A stretch of 64,000 nucleotides of DNA from Liolophura sinensis (taxonomy: Eukaryota; Mollusca; Polyplacophora; Chitonida; Chitonidae), in NCBI RefSeq assembly GCF_032854445.1, contig NC_088296.1:5109246-5173245 (forward strand), in the 5' to 3' direction. A program made the translations under genes and the position numbers. The notes beneath the pieces were generated by a model. The model saw nothing but the letters and a program-made list of their open reading frames with translations. It did no database searches and was not told the origin of the DNA. Positions 1 through 10,838 of the stretch are shown here, piece after piece; within the stretch, counting starts at the first letter, position 1, and each line of letters starts with the position of its first letter.

Positions 1-1152
1 TAAGTGAATATTAACGAAGACCCATCTTCTCAAGGTAATTTCCACGTGCAGTATGGTCATTATCAAATTATGGATTTACATTTTTTTTGGACCGTATCAC
101 AAAAAAAAACGTGAGGTCTTTCGACAGGGCATAGTACTGATGGAAATTCAAATGGTCAGTCGTGGAAAGAGTGTCAAACAAACTTGTCCTGAAACAGACG
201 CTAAAACCAGCGTGTAAAGACCGCTATTACTGCAATTCTTCTCGCTAATCTCTTTTCCTAACAGTATAAAAACTGTAACTGCTACACAGTTTTTACACAC
301 TGGGTCTGAGCGAACATGCGCAGGAAAATGTTTCTGTACAAAAATTTGAACTTTAAGCGTGACCTGTTTTGTCCGCCATGTTGATGTCAAAAGCAGAACC
401 TTGTACAACTACAAAATAGGTGTTTAAGGAACAAAACTTACATGAAATGAAAGTTCCATCCTTGATCTACAAAACGGTTGTTTCTAAATTGATCTGACCC
501 TAAAAGTGCGGGATTCAGATTTTGCTGGGATACGGTAATTTTCTTAAAGTTTGTATCAGTTTTCCTGTCCGTTAGCTGATTTTGACTGTTTTGATACAGA
601 ACTGTGAAGTGCAGCTGTAAGCAGTTTACACGGTTTTCCGTCATGTTGTTTGGGCTATACATCGGTTTTTAAAACAGTGACGTATATAGCCGCCATGCTG
701 GAGATGTCCGAAAATATTACATGAAGCCTATGTCAAGAACTTCTGTTTCGATTGATATAAAATTAAATATGATATGAGCAACTTGTGGGAATACAACGTA
801 CTTAAATTCTGACATCGGTAAACAAAAATTGTGAGAGCTAGTCATTGGCCGTTTAAGTCACGTGGCGATCTGGGTTTTTTTGGGTTTTTTTTTTTGAAAA
901 TTGGAATCTAAGTAAAATTGATTTTGCCTTAAGTAACAATGCAAGGGAGCAGCATCCTGCATAATTTCCAAATTTCAGCGTGACCTACATTTGCCTCCAT
1001 ATTGTCGTGTGCAGAAATCGTGTAACCGTCTTCTCCAGAACGGCTGTTTTTTTTTAGCTGAAATTTGATATGCAGAGAGAACGTTTGAAAACAAATCAAG
1101 TTTCAGATGGTGCATTTAGCTGAAAAACTCTACACGTTCGATACTTTGCATA
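1..1152. other. non-coding flank, possible diverged ~310-bp repeats
   Basis: I see no supportable gene. On the minus strand a phrase of the type TGGCGG/TGGAGG followed by GTCACG or GTCACT recurs near 380, 698 and 1003, roughly 310 bp apart, which suggests three very diverged tandem copies. The similarity is weak and I place little weight on it. Confidence 0.25.
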
Positions 1153-1154
1153 TA

Positions 1155-2688
1155 TACTATCCAAAAAAAAGAAACGCATAGGTGTTTTGTTTTATTTTAA
1201 AATGAAATAAATACATTTTGTCTTCATTTCATGAGCAAAATGTGTTTTAATATTGTTAATAGTCACAGTTAGCACACATTTTATTCCTCAAAACATTTCT
1301 TGGTTGAAAATGTTGAGTTTGGAGGCCGTTTTTGGAAGAAGTAAAAAATACAGCACCACACCGCATCACGTGCAGTCTTACACGCCGAACTTACGCATGG
1401 AAAGCATGCAGTGTGTGACTATAAAACCGCAACTTCGGGCCGGAAATCGGCGTCTTTCAAGTGGTGTTTTCAAGCTGACTCAACATGCCACGTCTTGACA
1501 CTGTCACAAGAAATATAGCCATTGGAAGACTTCAAGCTGGAGAGTCCCAATCGTCCATTTCTAGGCGTCTACACGTCAGCCAGAGCACGATTTCACGGCT
1601 TGCTGCCCGCTACAACAATACTGGGACAACAAATGACCGTCGGCGTTCAGGTCGACCACGTGTCACTACAGCAGCCCAAGATCGCTACATAAGGGTCCTC
1701 CATTTGCGTGACCGTTGTGCTACAGCTGAAAGCAGAGCAGCCAGCATACTGGGACTGAGGAGGATATCAGGTCAGGCAGTGCGGAACAGGCTGAGGGAAC
1801 ATGGACTGAGAGCCAGGAGGCCCTATGTTGGGATTGTGCTGCGTCCTCACCATCGCGCCAATCGCCTCCGATGGTGTAACAACGTGACTGCATGGAATCT
1901 ACGCAACTGGCGACGCATTTGCTTCATTGATGAGTCCAGATTCCTATTGCAGAGACGTAATGGTAGAAACCGGGTTTACAGACGTGCTCACGAACGTTAT
2001 GCCCCTAACTGCTTATGCCAAGTGGACAGATTTGGTGGAGGGAGTGTGATGATGTGGGCAGCAATATCGTATACTGGTCGTACAAATCTTGTCCACGTTC
2101 AGGGAAATCTTACGGCCGTACGCTACCGAGACACCATCCTGCAGCCACACCTCTTACCTGTCATTGACGTTCAGCGGGAGTTGTTCGAGCAGGACAACGC
2201 CAGACCGCACACGGCACGTGTCACAAGGGACTTCCTCGCCGAAAACAATGTAAATGTGCTACTCTGGCCGTCCCGTTCCCCGGATCTTAACCCAATTGAG
2301 CATCTGTGGGATGAACTTGATCGACGTCTACGCCAACGTCAACCTCAACCCCAAACGCTTCAAGAGCAAGTTGCATGTTTGCAGGAGGAGTGGCAGAACA
2401 TTCCCCAGGCCTCTATCCAGCGTCTCATCCATTCCATGACAAGGCGTGTCAGAACTGTTATTCGTGCCCGTGGTGGTCACAACAGATACTGACATTCCAC
2501 TCAAGTGGGAGACTCATTGTGAGTGTCTTACCTCAAGTTGATGGCCTTGTTGTCTAGATATGGACCCTTCCTTAATCTGTGTAAAAAAATATTTGCAGAA
2601 TAGCAATTCTTATTTAGTTATGCATAATTGAAAAGACTGCATCACCTCCGCAAAAAACCGGGTTATGCGTTTCTTTTTTTGGATAGTA
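1155..2688 (+). mobile_element. Tc1-type DNA transposon, complete
   Basis: Terminal inverted repeats of about 26 bp begin TACTATCCAAAAAAA at 1155 and are mirrored at 2663-2688; the only visible difference in the core is one A in the A-run. Each end is bordered by TA (1153-1154 and 2689-2690), the usual Tc1/mariner target duplication. Between the ends lies one uninterrupted transposase gene. About 300 bp of leader separates the left repeat from the ATG. Complete ends, a target duplication and an open transposase suggest a fairly young insertion; whether it is active cannot be seen from sequence alone. Confidence 0.93.
1485..2492 (+). CDS. Tc1-family DDE transposase
   Basis: An uninterrupted 335-residue protein, normal length for Tc1-family transposases, which cut the element out and paste it at TA dinucleotides. 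An N-terminal helix-turn-helix region (about residues 18-45, SSISRRLHVSQSTISRL) is followed by the GRPR linker motif at 57-60 and a second DNA-binding region to about 115. The catalytic triad is visible: D149 in CFIDESRF, D237 in FEQDNARPH, and E272 in DLNPIEHLW. There are 34 residues between the last two, giving the DD34E spacing that defines Tc1 as opposed to mariner (DD34D). The glycine-rich stretch at 184-186 (GGG) and WAAIS at 191-195 are also family hallmarks. It lies entirely inside the inverted repeats. No intron, stop or frameshift is seen. Confidence 0.95.
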   Translation: MPRLDTVTRNIAIGRLQAGESQSSISRRLHVSQSTISRLAARYNNTGTTNDRRRSGRPRVTTAAQDRYIRVLHLRDRCATAESRAASILGLRRISGQAVRNRLREHGLRARRPYVGIVLRPHHRANRLRWCNNVTAWNLRNWRRICFIDESRFLLQRRNGRNRVYRRAHERYAPNCLCQVDRFGGGSVMMWAAISYTGRTNLVHVQGNLTAVRYRDTILQPHLLPVIDVQRELFEQDNARPHTARVTRDFLAENNVNVLLWPSRSPDLNPIEHLWDELDRRLRQRQPQPQTLQEQVACLQEEWQNIPQASIQRLIHSMTRRVRTVIRARGGHNRY

Positions 2689-2690
2689 TA

Positions 2691-4680
2691 TGTGACGTGA
2701 CACATTTTTTAATTTAGTATTAAAGAAAAAGACCTGTAAAAATCGAAGTAGGTATCACTAAATAGACAACTTAAAACTATGCATATACATTCATTTATTT
2801 TTGTAACATTTTTTGTGGTTAGAACCTTTTTTGAGGTGAGATTTATAAACCATACTATGTGTTCAGGAACCCTGACGTAACACGAAATTGACCTAACTCT
2901 TATCACGATACTCAGTGTTAGAATAACTTTTTTACGCAGAAACAAAAAATTATTGAAATAATGTTTCCAAAAAACCCTCCCTTCTGGTGAACAGCAAGAA
3001 AAAATGATGATGTGACGTCAGAGTTCCTTAATACCGTCATTATGGCTCAGTGAACTACTTGATGTAGCTTGCGCTCCTGACTACGAAGCCGTTGATATTG
3101 TTTACATATCGCGCATAGTTCAGCAGATAAAAGCGATTAAAATGCGAAAAAGTGCATTTTTGATTGAAATGTGTCTGAGCTGTGTTGTTGTGCTTCAAAT
3201 AATTAAAAAGGCGCGGATTTTGTATACTCGTATTCATATATGTAAAATGCAATATATACCGGCCAAGCTAGCACAGTTGGTAGACTTCAAAAGAGGAAGT
3301 TGCAGCTTCCTCGTTTGGCGTTCAGTATTAAGGGGATAGTGCAACTACTGTTTGATCCGTATCAGTATAATGGCTCGGGCGGGCGGCTTACTTGCCTTCG
3401 GTGCGGCGTCTCCGTGAAACAGCACGACATAAGAGCGGTGGAAATCCGCCCTGCACATTACATGCATTCTAAGGATTTCTTTGTCATATGACTTAAAAAG
3501 TGTTAAGCACGACTTTAAACCACAAGCACGCACGCACTCACTCACAATGCAATACATGTACATAGCCATCAAGGAGGAGCTTAGTGCTGCACACTTAACA
3601 TTAATTGTATTTTGGAGAAAGTCTTATAGTTTACAATGCGTGGCAAGGACATCCCTGTACTTAGGCAAAAGCTGCAAATGCTGCGTGAAGACATATTGGA
3701 AGCCGTAAACTGTGGGCAGTTCTAGCTTTTCCTCGATCCTTTTCTCGCTGAAGTTGAGATGAGGTATTGTCTAAAATTTCCCTGATGTCACTTCTCAGAT
3801 GAGCAAATCAGTTCGGAAACACCGTCAATTAATGATGATAATCTAGAATACTTGACCGCTTTAATGATTATGGCTTAACAAAACGTATTTAACGCATCAG
3901 TCATATCCCGGAAGAAGAGATTTAACCAGATTTAACCCATTGCTTCCTGTGTGAAAATTACAGCATCCATTAGAAAACCAAATCGGTCACAAAATAACCA
4001 TCCCCGATAATAAATGAAATGGTTGAAAGTCTTTACATTGATTAAAAAGACCACTAAAATGGCTTTCCATATATTTATTCAACATGACACAAAACGTACA
4101 TGTACTTAGCAAGTGATGTCCATACGTCGGCGAGTGAAAATAACCCGAACATTTTGGCTTATAAAACGAAACCACCCTGGGGTTTGACAACTAGTGGGAC
4201 AGACCAAGTTCAGTACAGGTACAAACCACGCGAGAGTTGCGCGAACAGCAGTTTGTTTGAACATTTTTCATTGAATAGCAATTAGTGACCATGGTTTATT
4301 ATATTGTATTTCACCTAATTCAAATTACAACCAGGTATAAAATTTTGCTGAAATCCCAAGAGTTATCCTCTAACAGGTGAAAATTAGAACCATTTCAGAC
4401 CAAATAAAATTCTTTCACTACATTCATGTAGATAAAGACTTTCATCCTGATCAAATTCAACTGTCTGGCTGCTCCAAAGCGCAAAATTTTATGAAAATTA
4501 TGGATGTGGAATTAAGAGCATAATCTTATAGCCTCAAAATTCAAAAGGAACGTTTTTAAGCGCATTCTTATTCTGTGATTTTAAAAACAATGAACAAAAT
4601 ATGCATCCCGTTTTCAGTATGTGCATCTTCTAATGTATCACAGAAATCTCTTTCCGCCTTCAGTAAAGCCTCTACTGAGT
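2691..4680. other. no gene seen
   Basis: About 2 kb of AT-rich sequence with only short chance open frames, no recognisable domain, repeat tail or splice-flanked exon. I see nothing I can support in it. Confidence 0.6.
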
Positions 4681-4706
4681 TACATGGTGTTTTGTACAGC
4701 TCGGTA

Positions 4707-4828
4707 AGACGTCATACATTCTGTGAGCTATACACGTAAAGCAGTGACGTCATACACTGTGCGAGCTATACACGTAAAGCACTGACGTCATACATTGTGC
4801 CAGCTGTACACGTAAAGCACTGACGAAG
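4707..4828. repeat. 38-bp minisatellite carrying CRE-like octamers
   Basis: Just over three head-to-tail copies with a 38-bp period; the repeat marker GACGTCATAC or its variant recurs at about 4707, 4745, 4783 and 4821. Two copies contain the perfect palindrome TGACGTCA (4745-4752 and 4783-4790), the consensus CREB/ATF site; the first copy has AGACGTCA and the last is cut to TGACGAAG. No adjacent promoter or exon is recognised, so any regulatory role is conjecture. Confidence 0.8.
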
Positions 4829-5127
4829 TGCCAAATGCACAGTTGGTTTCATTACATACATTACAGACTTACTCGTTTAAGCCACCTGTCCCCGTAATTT
4901 ATTTCACTGTTGTTAAACGCTCTCCTCGAGAATTTTCACTTACAACTCATTCTTTGTTTCTGTCACATTGACTACAGCCGTGAAAATATGTTAATAAATA
5001 TGTAATAGATGTATTTCATTGAGTGGCTTTGTCTAGCAATGGATAAATATACTCTCTGATTAAATAATACATACATACACATATATAGACTGATGGAGAA
5101 GCTTGGGTCAGATGAGTTATACAAGGG

Positions 5128-5290
5128 AGCTAATTTAACTCTGAAAACTGAGTCATATGACCAGGTCAGCAGCGCCATGAAACGCAACGGTTAAATTGTT
5201 GACTCACATAGTTTCTTGGAAATCTCACAGGATCTTGCATGGCTCAGCTAATCTCACCCCATGACTCAGTTTTCCGAGCTAAATTAGCTT
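5128..5290. repeat. imperfect inverted repeat, possible small foldback element
   Basis: The stretch near 5128-5160 (containing GAAAACTGAGTCAT) reappears in reverse complement near 5258-5290 (containing ATGACTCAGTTTTC), with about 27 alignable positions per arm and a loop of roughly 100 bp. It could be a MITE or a decayed foldback repeat. No clear target duplication was found. Confidence 0.45.
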
Positions 5291-5721
5291 AATTGTAACC
5301 TAGGGTTAACACCAGTCAAATTATAAATTTTATCAGGACATGAACATAAGCTTTCTGACAACAAATATCAACCATGAGATCAGTTGAGGCCTAAAGGCGG
5401 TATGTGCATTATAAGATATTAGCATTACAAAAATAATACTGGATATTTGTCGGTCTTATTTAACAATTATCCTATTTAAGAAAATCAAATGCTTTATGCA
5501 AAGTTTAATGTACTTTACGGCCTTCCAAATCTACAATTAAAAAGCTGTAATTGATTTACTAAGCCATCCTGTTTGGTATCCTGTGTGTAGTACTTCTGGT
5601 CCGTGCTATTTAACTGTACAAAACTGATACGGCACGAAACGACTAATCCCCGGGCAATTGTTTTCAGCGTCCGTATATTTACGTCCAAAGCAAAGACTGA
5701 ATATTTGCGAGAAAGTGAAGC

Positions 5722-5727
5722 TTTATT
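5722..5727 (-). promoter_or_regulatory. candidate poly(A) signal of the sushi/TM gene
   Basis: AATAAA on the minus strand, about 180 nt beyond the proposed stop codon at 5905-5907 of the minus-strand gene. Position and orientation suit a polyadenylation signal, but the hexamer is common by chance in this AT-rich DNA. Confidence 0.4.
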
Positions 5728-5904
5728 TCCGTACCCCATGACCTTACGCCACTATCAAGGTATTCACTCAGTTTAAAGAGACGAAGGTGGAGATCAATGG
5801 AGCTGCCCGTTCCCTCTCTAATGTCTAATGTGATCTTACGGTGGGTTACCTGCCACATTAAACTTTCCTTTGAGGAGTTTTTAGTAATGTCAAGAAGGTG
5901 TCCG

Positions 5905-8900
5905 TCAGATGTTGTGACGTGCTCTGTGAGAACTATATGCATACGTTTCCCACCTAAAGGCATGTATATATACAAAAGCTCTATTGTTGTACATTTGGCA
6001 CTTTTCTGGGTTTCTTCTGTCATGTCTGTGTAGCACTGGCTTCATGCATACATCAGCATGAGAGAATGCAGCTCCAAAGCTTCAGAATATCGCCCATACA
6101 CCACGGTATAAACTATTAAAAGAAAAAAAAAAATTTGAGTATAAATACAATATCTTCATCTAGTTTGTACGAACTAAGAATTTATTTATTTATTTAATTC
6201 ACTTTTACGATGTCGGCGAGGACTATTGTGGGAGGAAACCCGGCAGTGCCCGGGGGAAACCCAGGACCATCCGCAGGTTGTTGGCAGACCTTTCCACATA
6301 TGGCCGGAGAGGAAGCCAGCATTGATTTGAACTCAAAGAGATCGCACTGCTAAAAGCCTTCGGGGTCATTGCGCCGCGCTGGCGTGCTAGCCACTTCGGC
6401 CCCCTTGTGAAATAGGAAGCAATGTTTAAATTGACGTATTAAAAGGGACAACCGCTACAGACCAGCTTTCCTTCGGTAACCAATCCAAAAACGCAACATT
6501 ATAAATACAATATCCTGTAATAAAGACAAATGGTTTTGAAATATTTAAATGGTTAAGTGACAAAACATTCGATTACGTATTTAAAATACTCACCCTTGTT
6601 CATCCATGTGATATCGTGGCAGACGACCATCTCTGCAAACCAAATAATTCCATTTTTTAAACAAAATTACCTTCTTTTCCAATACACGATTTTTTCCATG
6701 CACATAACCAATGCTTGAAGAAGCACTTACTTTATTTTTTATTGATTTTGAAACAATTTGCCTGTAATTTGTACCCCTGAGTACACCGTCATGGGCGGTA
6801 GCAGCTATTCCCATCAAATGTAGCTTTCCAAACTAAATATATATAGAATCTCATTTCACTGTTAACTTTTGATTTTCTTACCTTGTATAGTTAAAGTTTT
6901 CGTGCCATTTCATGTTATCAGGGTTCCAGTGTATTGTCTTATACAGATCTCCTGGAGCCGTGGGCCTGGAAGGGGAGACAGCTATGGTCCGCTCAGAGGG
7001 GATCGCACCTCTAATAAAAGTCAATGAAAAAAATTGTTTTTGTGTTCCCAGATTGAACAATTTCATTTTTGTGGAGGACTGGACCGTGGCCGAGTGATTA
7101 ATGCGCTTACCTTTCAATTACCAAAACACACATGCACCATGCCCCTGTAAGTTAAATCCCCACCGTAGACATGGAACTTAGATTCTCTCTTTTCACAGTT
7201 CATTTCGGTGAAATTCTTTTTTCTTTGTGAAGTCCAAGGCTTGGTGAAGATCACTTGCCTTTCACCAATATGGTATGTATTTCTGCACATCACACGCTGT
7301 AAAGCTCGTCATTAACATGCCAAAGCTCACTGGTTTACCACAGCCTCTCTGGTTTCCCTCGCACAAAAGAATGAACGCCGTCGAAGTGAAATATCCTTAG
7401 TGTCGAGTTAAACAATAAATAAATAAATAAAATAAATAAGGGGTACTACTTTGTCTTACCGCTGTCTGTTATACCATCGGGCACCCAGGCTAGAAACGGA
7501 TTCTGGTGGAGTGTCTCTTCTCTCAAGGTACGGGGGTGGGGGAGGCCCCGAACGATGGGCAGAGGAATATTGTTCGGTGGTGTTACGCTCTAGGTAAGAT
7601 GGCCGCCAGAGTCTGGTGCTGTACATCGGGTTGATTTCCGACTGGTAATAGTTATTCAATGGGCTCTCTGGTCGCTTCGAAATAGGATTTGTCCAGTAGA
7701 AGTCAGTTTCTGGTAGCTCTAGTGACCTGAAATATTTTACTTACGCTTTGAAAAGACACCTAATTGAAGTAAAATGGGACATCCCTAACTGAGGTAAACT
7801 GAGACAAGTTTGAGCTAAATTAACAAAATACTTAAAGACATACAGCATACAGTAAAACCAGAGCAGCGACGACAGTGTGATAGCTGGCACAGGGTCACAC
7901 GTAACTTGTGAAAAACAGCCTCTTGTCAGTTTACCGCAGTCAGGGTTTTATTCTAACTGTTTATGTAAATGCAGTAACAGTAGCAATTCACACGCCCACT
8001 AGTAGCATGCCTGGATTTCACCGGTTACGTATGACGGACCATTTTCCAGCTATCAATCACTCTCTCGCCTGCCAATGGGTGGACCACAACATAACAGCAT
8101 GACAACTGAATACATTTATTGTTAGAGTGTAGTACTTTCAGTTTTCTTATTCTCCTTAATTTTTGAATGGATTAAAGGCTTTATTTTCATGTTACCTGGG
8201 GCCATTTACCTACTATCATAATGGCGTGGTTGCTCTGACTTTGCCTCCTATCCTATAGTCCTTTTTTATTGTATATTTCACTGGGATATATTTCAGTTTT
8301 ACGCGCGATGCTTCCCCATTGAAAACACAACCCCAGCATACCCACCTGTTTCTTCTCTTCTCTGCCTTCTTAACTTTCTTATAGTAGACTAAGCTTAGAG
8401 TAAGTATGATGAGCAGTACCAAGGCTGCAAACCCGCATACCACGCCGATGATGATCCGGGTCTCTAGCGTCAGCTGATCCCTTGATGACGGGCTCGCAGC
8501 AAGCGGAGCTGTAAAATATCAATAAATGAATGAATGATTATGGTTTAACGCCAAATCGGCAATATTTCAGCCTGTAAAATTAAAATAAAACTCAAAAATC
8601 AATTGCCTAAGAAGCACTTTCTGTAAGTGAAATAGGTGTTTTCAGCTCCAGTGAATGAAAGAAGGAATGATTATAACGTAACGCCACATCGGCAATATTT
8701 CAGCCATTTGGTGGCGACAACAGGTTTAAAACAAGAGGCACTAAATAATTTTCGATATTGTGATGAAAATAGCCCCCCAAAAAACAAAAATAGATAGACG
8801 TGTAACGCTAGTTAAAATGTACTAAACCATAGTAAAAATTTAAAAAAAACAACACAATATTTATATGATGTATAATCTAGAATACGCTGTAGTGAAGAAA

Positions 8901-10056
8901 GTTCAACTCTGCTGACGGCGATCAAGTTTTATGTGTTGAGGAAACCGATGGTGGGACACGGAGGAAACTAATAAAAGACAACAACAGTGTGGGTGACACC
9001 GCAGCATGGAGCTCAGGGCAATTACATTTACACATATATACGTGTTGCTTTCTGTCTGTTTCAACTCTTGCCGAATACGTGACAAGAGAAAAACACATGA
9101 GAAAATGTCAGTTAGAGTTAAAAGAAAAAACTTGCACAACTCTAAAAATCAACTGTAGATGAAATGTTAAAAAGTAGCCTTAAGGCCAAATTGTCAGTTT
9201 TTCTGTTTGGTTCAAACCTACTTGCATCTAGTCTAGGATATACCATGCAGCTATCCTCAGATAAGGTGACGATATATCTTAATTTAGTTTGCGAAAAATA
9301 ATTCATTTAGTCTGCGAACAACAATTAATTTAGCCTGCGAACAATAATTGTTTGATTTAAGTCTTCATGTATTATTAGAAATTAACCATAAATTCACTAC
9401 GTAGTTCAACTGTTTTACATGTATGTCAGGTGACTTCCTACAGTACGTCAGTGTGCCGGTACAGTTGTACACATGTACTGTTTATGTATGTATTTATGTA
9501 CGGTATAAATGTAACTTTTTACATAATTCTTCTTAAATCATGTTGTTAGTGGGCGTGAAATCCATGCTACTATTCATGCATTTACAAGAACAGTTAGTAA
9601 AAAAACCCTAAGTGAAATTGATTAACAAGAGACAGTATTTCTCCGGTTATGTGTGACCATTTGCCAGATATCACGCTGTCGTCGCTGCACTAGAGTTTTC
9701 TCTTTGTGTTGTATGTCTTCCATTATATTTCACAATAACATCTGGGAAACGGGTTGTGATGCTAAACACACGAATTAGTGACGACACTGGAATTAAACGG
9801 AAAAACTTTGGAAGCTGTTGTAAAAATATACCTGTGCACAGGGGGAGAGAACTGCTCCAGGTGCCGTCCGATCGGCATTGGAGGTACGGTGACGATGATG
9901 GTTTTCGTGTAGATGCGAGACAGTCAACCGTGACCACTGTTCCTGCTGAGGTGTTACATGTGCTGAAGACTAGATGATCAACGTTCTTCGCGGACACAAA
10001 CACTGGCTTGTCCACAGAGCACGACTGATTCCTGGGGCCTACAAGCGGGGGACACT
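5905..10056 (-). CDS. single-pass membrane protein with sushi (CCP) domain, 5' end missing
   Basis: Six exons read right to left: 10056-9832, 8508-8346, 7726-7460, 7010-6882, 6632-6594 and 5953-5905 (stop). Each internal junction has AG/GT borders and the reading phase carries through every one, which is strong evidence of a real gene. The first exon (75 residues) begins with CPPL and ends DGTWSSSLPLCTG, with Cys, Gly and Trp positions of a complement control (sushi) module. The second holds a hydrophobic membrane segment (about 22 residues, GVVCGFAALVLLIILTLSLV) followed by a basic stop-transfer stretch KKVKKAEKRR. The remaining three to four exons form a roughly 160-residue cytoplasmic tail rich in Tyr and Pro, with a PPPPPY run that includes the PPxY form bound by WW domains. 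The terminal exon is the least certain. Upstream exons, including a signal peptide, must lie beyond 10056 and were not identified. I know no named orthologue; a surface receptor or adhesion role is inference. Confidence 0.72.
6181..6404 (-). mobile_element. tRNA-derived SINE (family 1), near full length
   Basis: Read on the minus strand it starts with a worn tRNA-like head and ends in AAAT-type repeats (TTTATTTATT at 6181). The conserved middle (GGAAACCCGGCAGTGCCCGG, GGCCGGAGAGGAAGCC) matches the complete copy at 25687-25964. Part of the 3' domain is deleted. Confidence 0.85.
7081..7440 (+). mobile_element. second tRNA-derived SINE (family 2), in an intron
   Basis: The head GTGGCCGAGTGATTAATGCG resembles the A-box region of Ser/Leu-type tRNAs; a worn B-box (AGTTAAATCCC) follows about 60 bp on. 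The last 60 bp (GCCGTCGAAGTGAAATAT ... GTTAAAC) resemble the 3' domain of SINE family 1, and the element ends in an AAAT-repeat tail. It sits between two exons of the minus-strand membrane-protein gene. No target duplication is visible. Confidence 0.75.
7835..8065 (-). repeat. dispersed repeat family R1, intronic copy
   Basis: Shares the block GCAGCGACGACAGTGTGATA plus a following ~170 bp (GTCAGTTTACCGCAGTCAGG, then an AT-rich part with ATGTAAATGCA) with copies near 9535-9725, 10095-10225, 13715-13905, 14234-14377 and 21435-21640. No coding capacity, so probably a MITE or SINE-like non-autonomous element; ends are not resolved. Confidence 0.7.
8525..8780 (-). mobile_element. two LINE 3'-end fragments
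   Basis: Two short pieces (about 8525-8572 and 8652-8780) each begin with GAATGAATGA-type repeats and continue TTAACGCCA...TCGGCAATATTTCAGCC. This is the 3' end of the large LINE at 37014-46703, read in the same minus orientation. They are severely 5'-truncated copies. Confidence 0.75.
8781..9530. other. no gene seen (intronic)
   Basis: Lies in the intron between the sushi exon and the membrane-segment exon. AT-rich, without recognisable domain or element apart from the R1 copy that begins near 9535. Confidence 0.5.
9535..9725 (+). repeat. dispersed repeat family R1
   Basis: Forward copy of R1: contains GTGTGACCATTTGCCAGATA and CACGCTGTCGTCGCTGC, matching the reverse complement of the 7835-8065 copy. 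It ends about 100 bp short of the sushi exon. Confidence 0.7.
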
Positions 10057-10094
10057 CTGTAAACAGGTAGAAAAATACATATTACAGTGTTCCA

Positions 10095-10225
10095 GGTGAC
10101 TGAGGTAAATTGACAAGAGGCTGTGTTTCAGTAGGTAGTTTGACCATTTGCCACCTATCCCACTCTTGTCGCTGTTTGGTCTTACTTTCTATGCTGTATG
10201 TCTTTAATTATATTTGCTACTGTAA
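10095..10225 (+). repeat. dispersed repeat family R1, partial
   Basis: Shares TGACCATTTGCCACCTATC, TTGTCGCTGTTTGG and TGCTGTATGTCTTTAATTAT with the other R1 copies; shorter than the 13715 copy. Confidence 0.6.
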
Positions 10226-10311
10226 CATATTTTTAAAATATATGCTGTGATGGAATTTCTGCCACACGAACGCTTCAACTGCTTCATAAAATGCGCCCCA
10301 GAGGCCCAGGT

Positions 10312-10342
<31 letters not shown>

Positions 10343-10441
10343 GAAGCGTGCTTTACGCCCCGGTCAAGCATATTTCAGTTATACGATCGCCGTTTACCTG
10401 ATAGTGAAAGGAAACCGTACAGAGCCCGGGGAATGCCAGGT
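10312..10441 (-). mobile_element. SINE family 1, 5'-truncated
   Basis: TTTATTTA tail followed by TTTACGCC, ATATTTCAGTTATACGA and GGAAACCGTACAGAGCCCGG, matching the 3' half of the complete SINE at 25687-25964 in reverse orientation. Confidence 0.75.
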
Positions 10442-10671
10442 ATTATCTAGTATAAGACACACAGGGAATTGATAGGTACCATTTTCTACCACAATTACAT
10501 CCCGTCTCCATAATGAATTTACCACTGTTCTTATGCCATGCAAAAGTAATCTGTTACCAGTTTGCGAGAAAAAAAGACAGACACTCACAGACACGAGTGT
10601 TAGTTTCTAATGTATTAAAGTTAATGCACTTAATCTTTTTAATTACCATATATAACGACTTCTATTATAAT

Positions 10672-10838
10672 ATTTATTTATTTATTTATCTGATTGGTGT
10701 TTTACGCCGTACTCAAGAATATTTGTCTTATACGACGGCGGCCAGCATTATGCTGGGTGGAAACCCGGGTGAAATCCACAACCATCCGCAGCTTGCTGGC
10801 AGACCTTCCCACGTACGGCCGGAGAGGAAGCCAGTATG
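10672..10838 (-). mobile_element. SINE family 1, 5'-truncated
   Basis: Tail TATTTATTTATTTATC, then GTTTTACGCCGTACTCAAGA, the central domain and GGCCGGAGAGGAAGCCAGTA; the tRNA-like head is missing. Confidence 0.85.

Noticed and set aside
5679-6023. 114-codon minus-strand ORF as a separate gene
   Set aside because: No recognisable domain, and it overlaps in another frame the terminal exon that fits the sushi gene phase.
7081-7160. tRNA-Leu or tRNA-Ser gene
   Set aside because: Only the A-box side is convincing; the B-box is degenerate and the sequence leads into a SINE tail.
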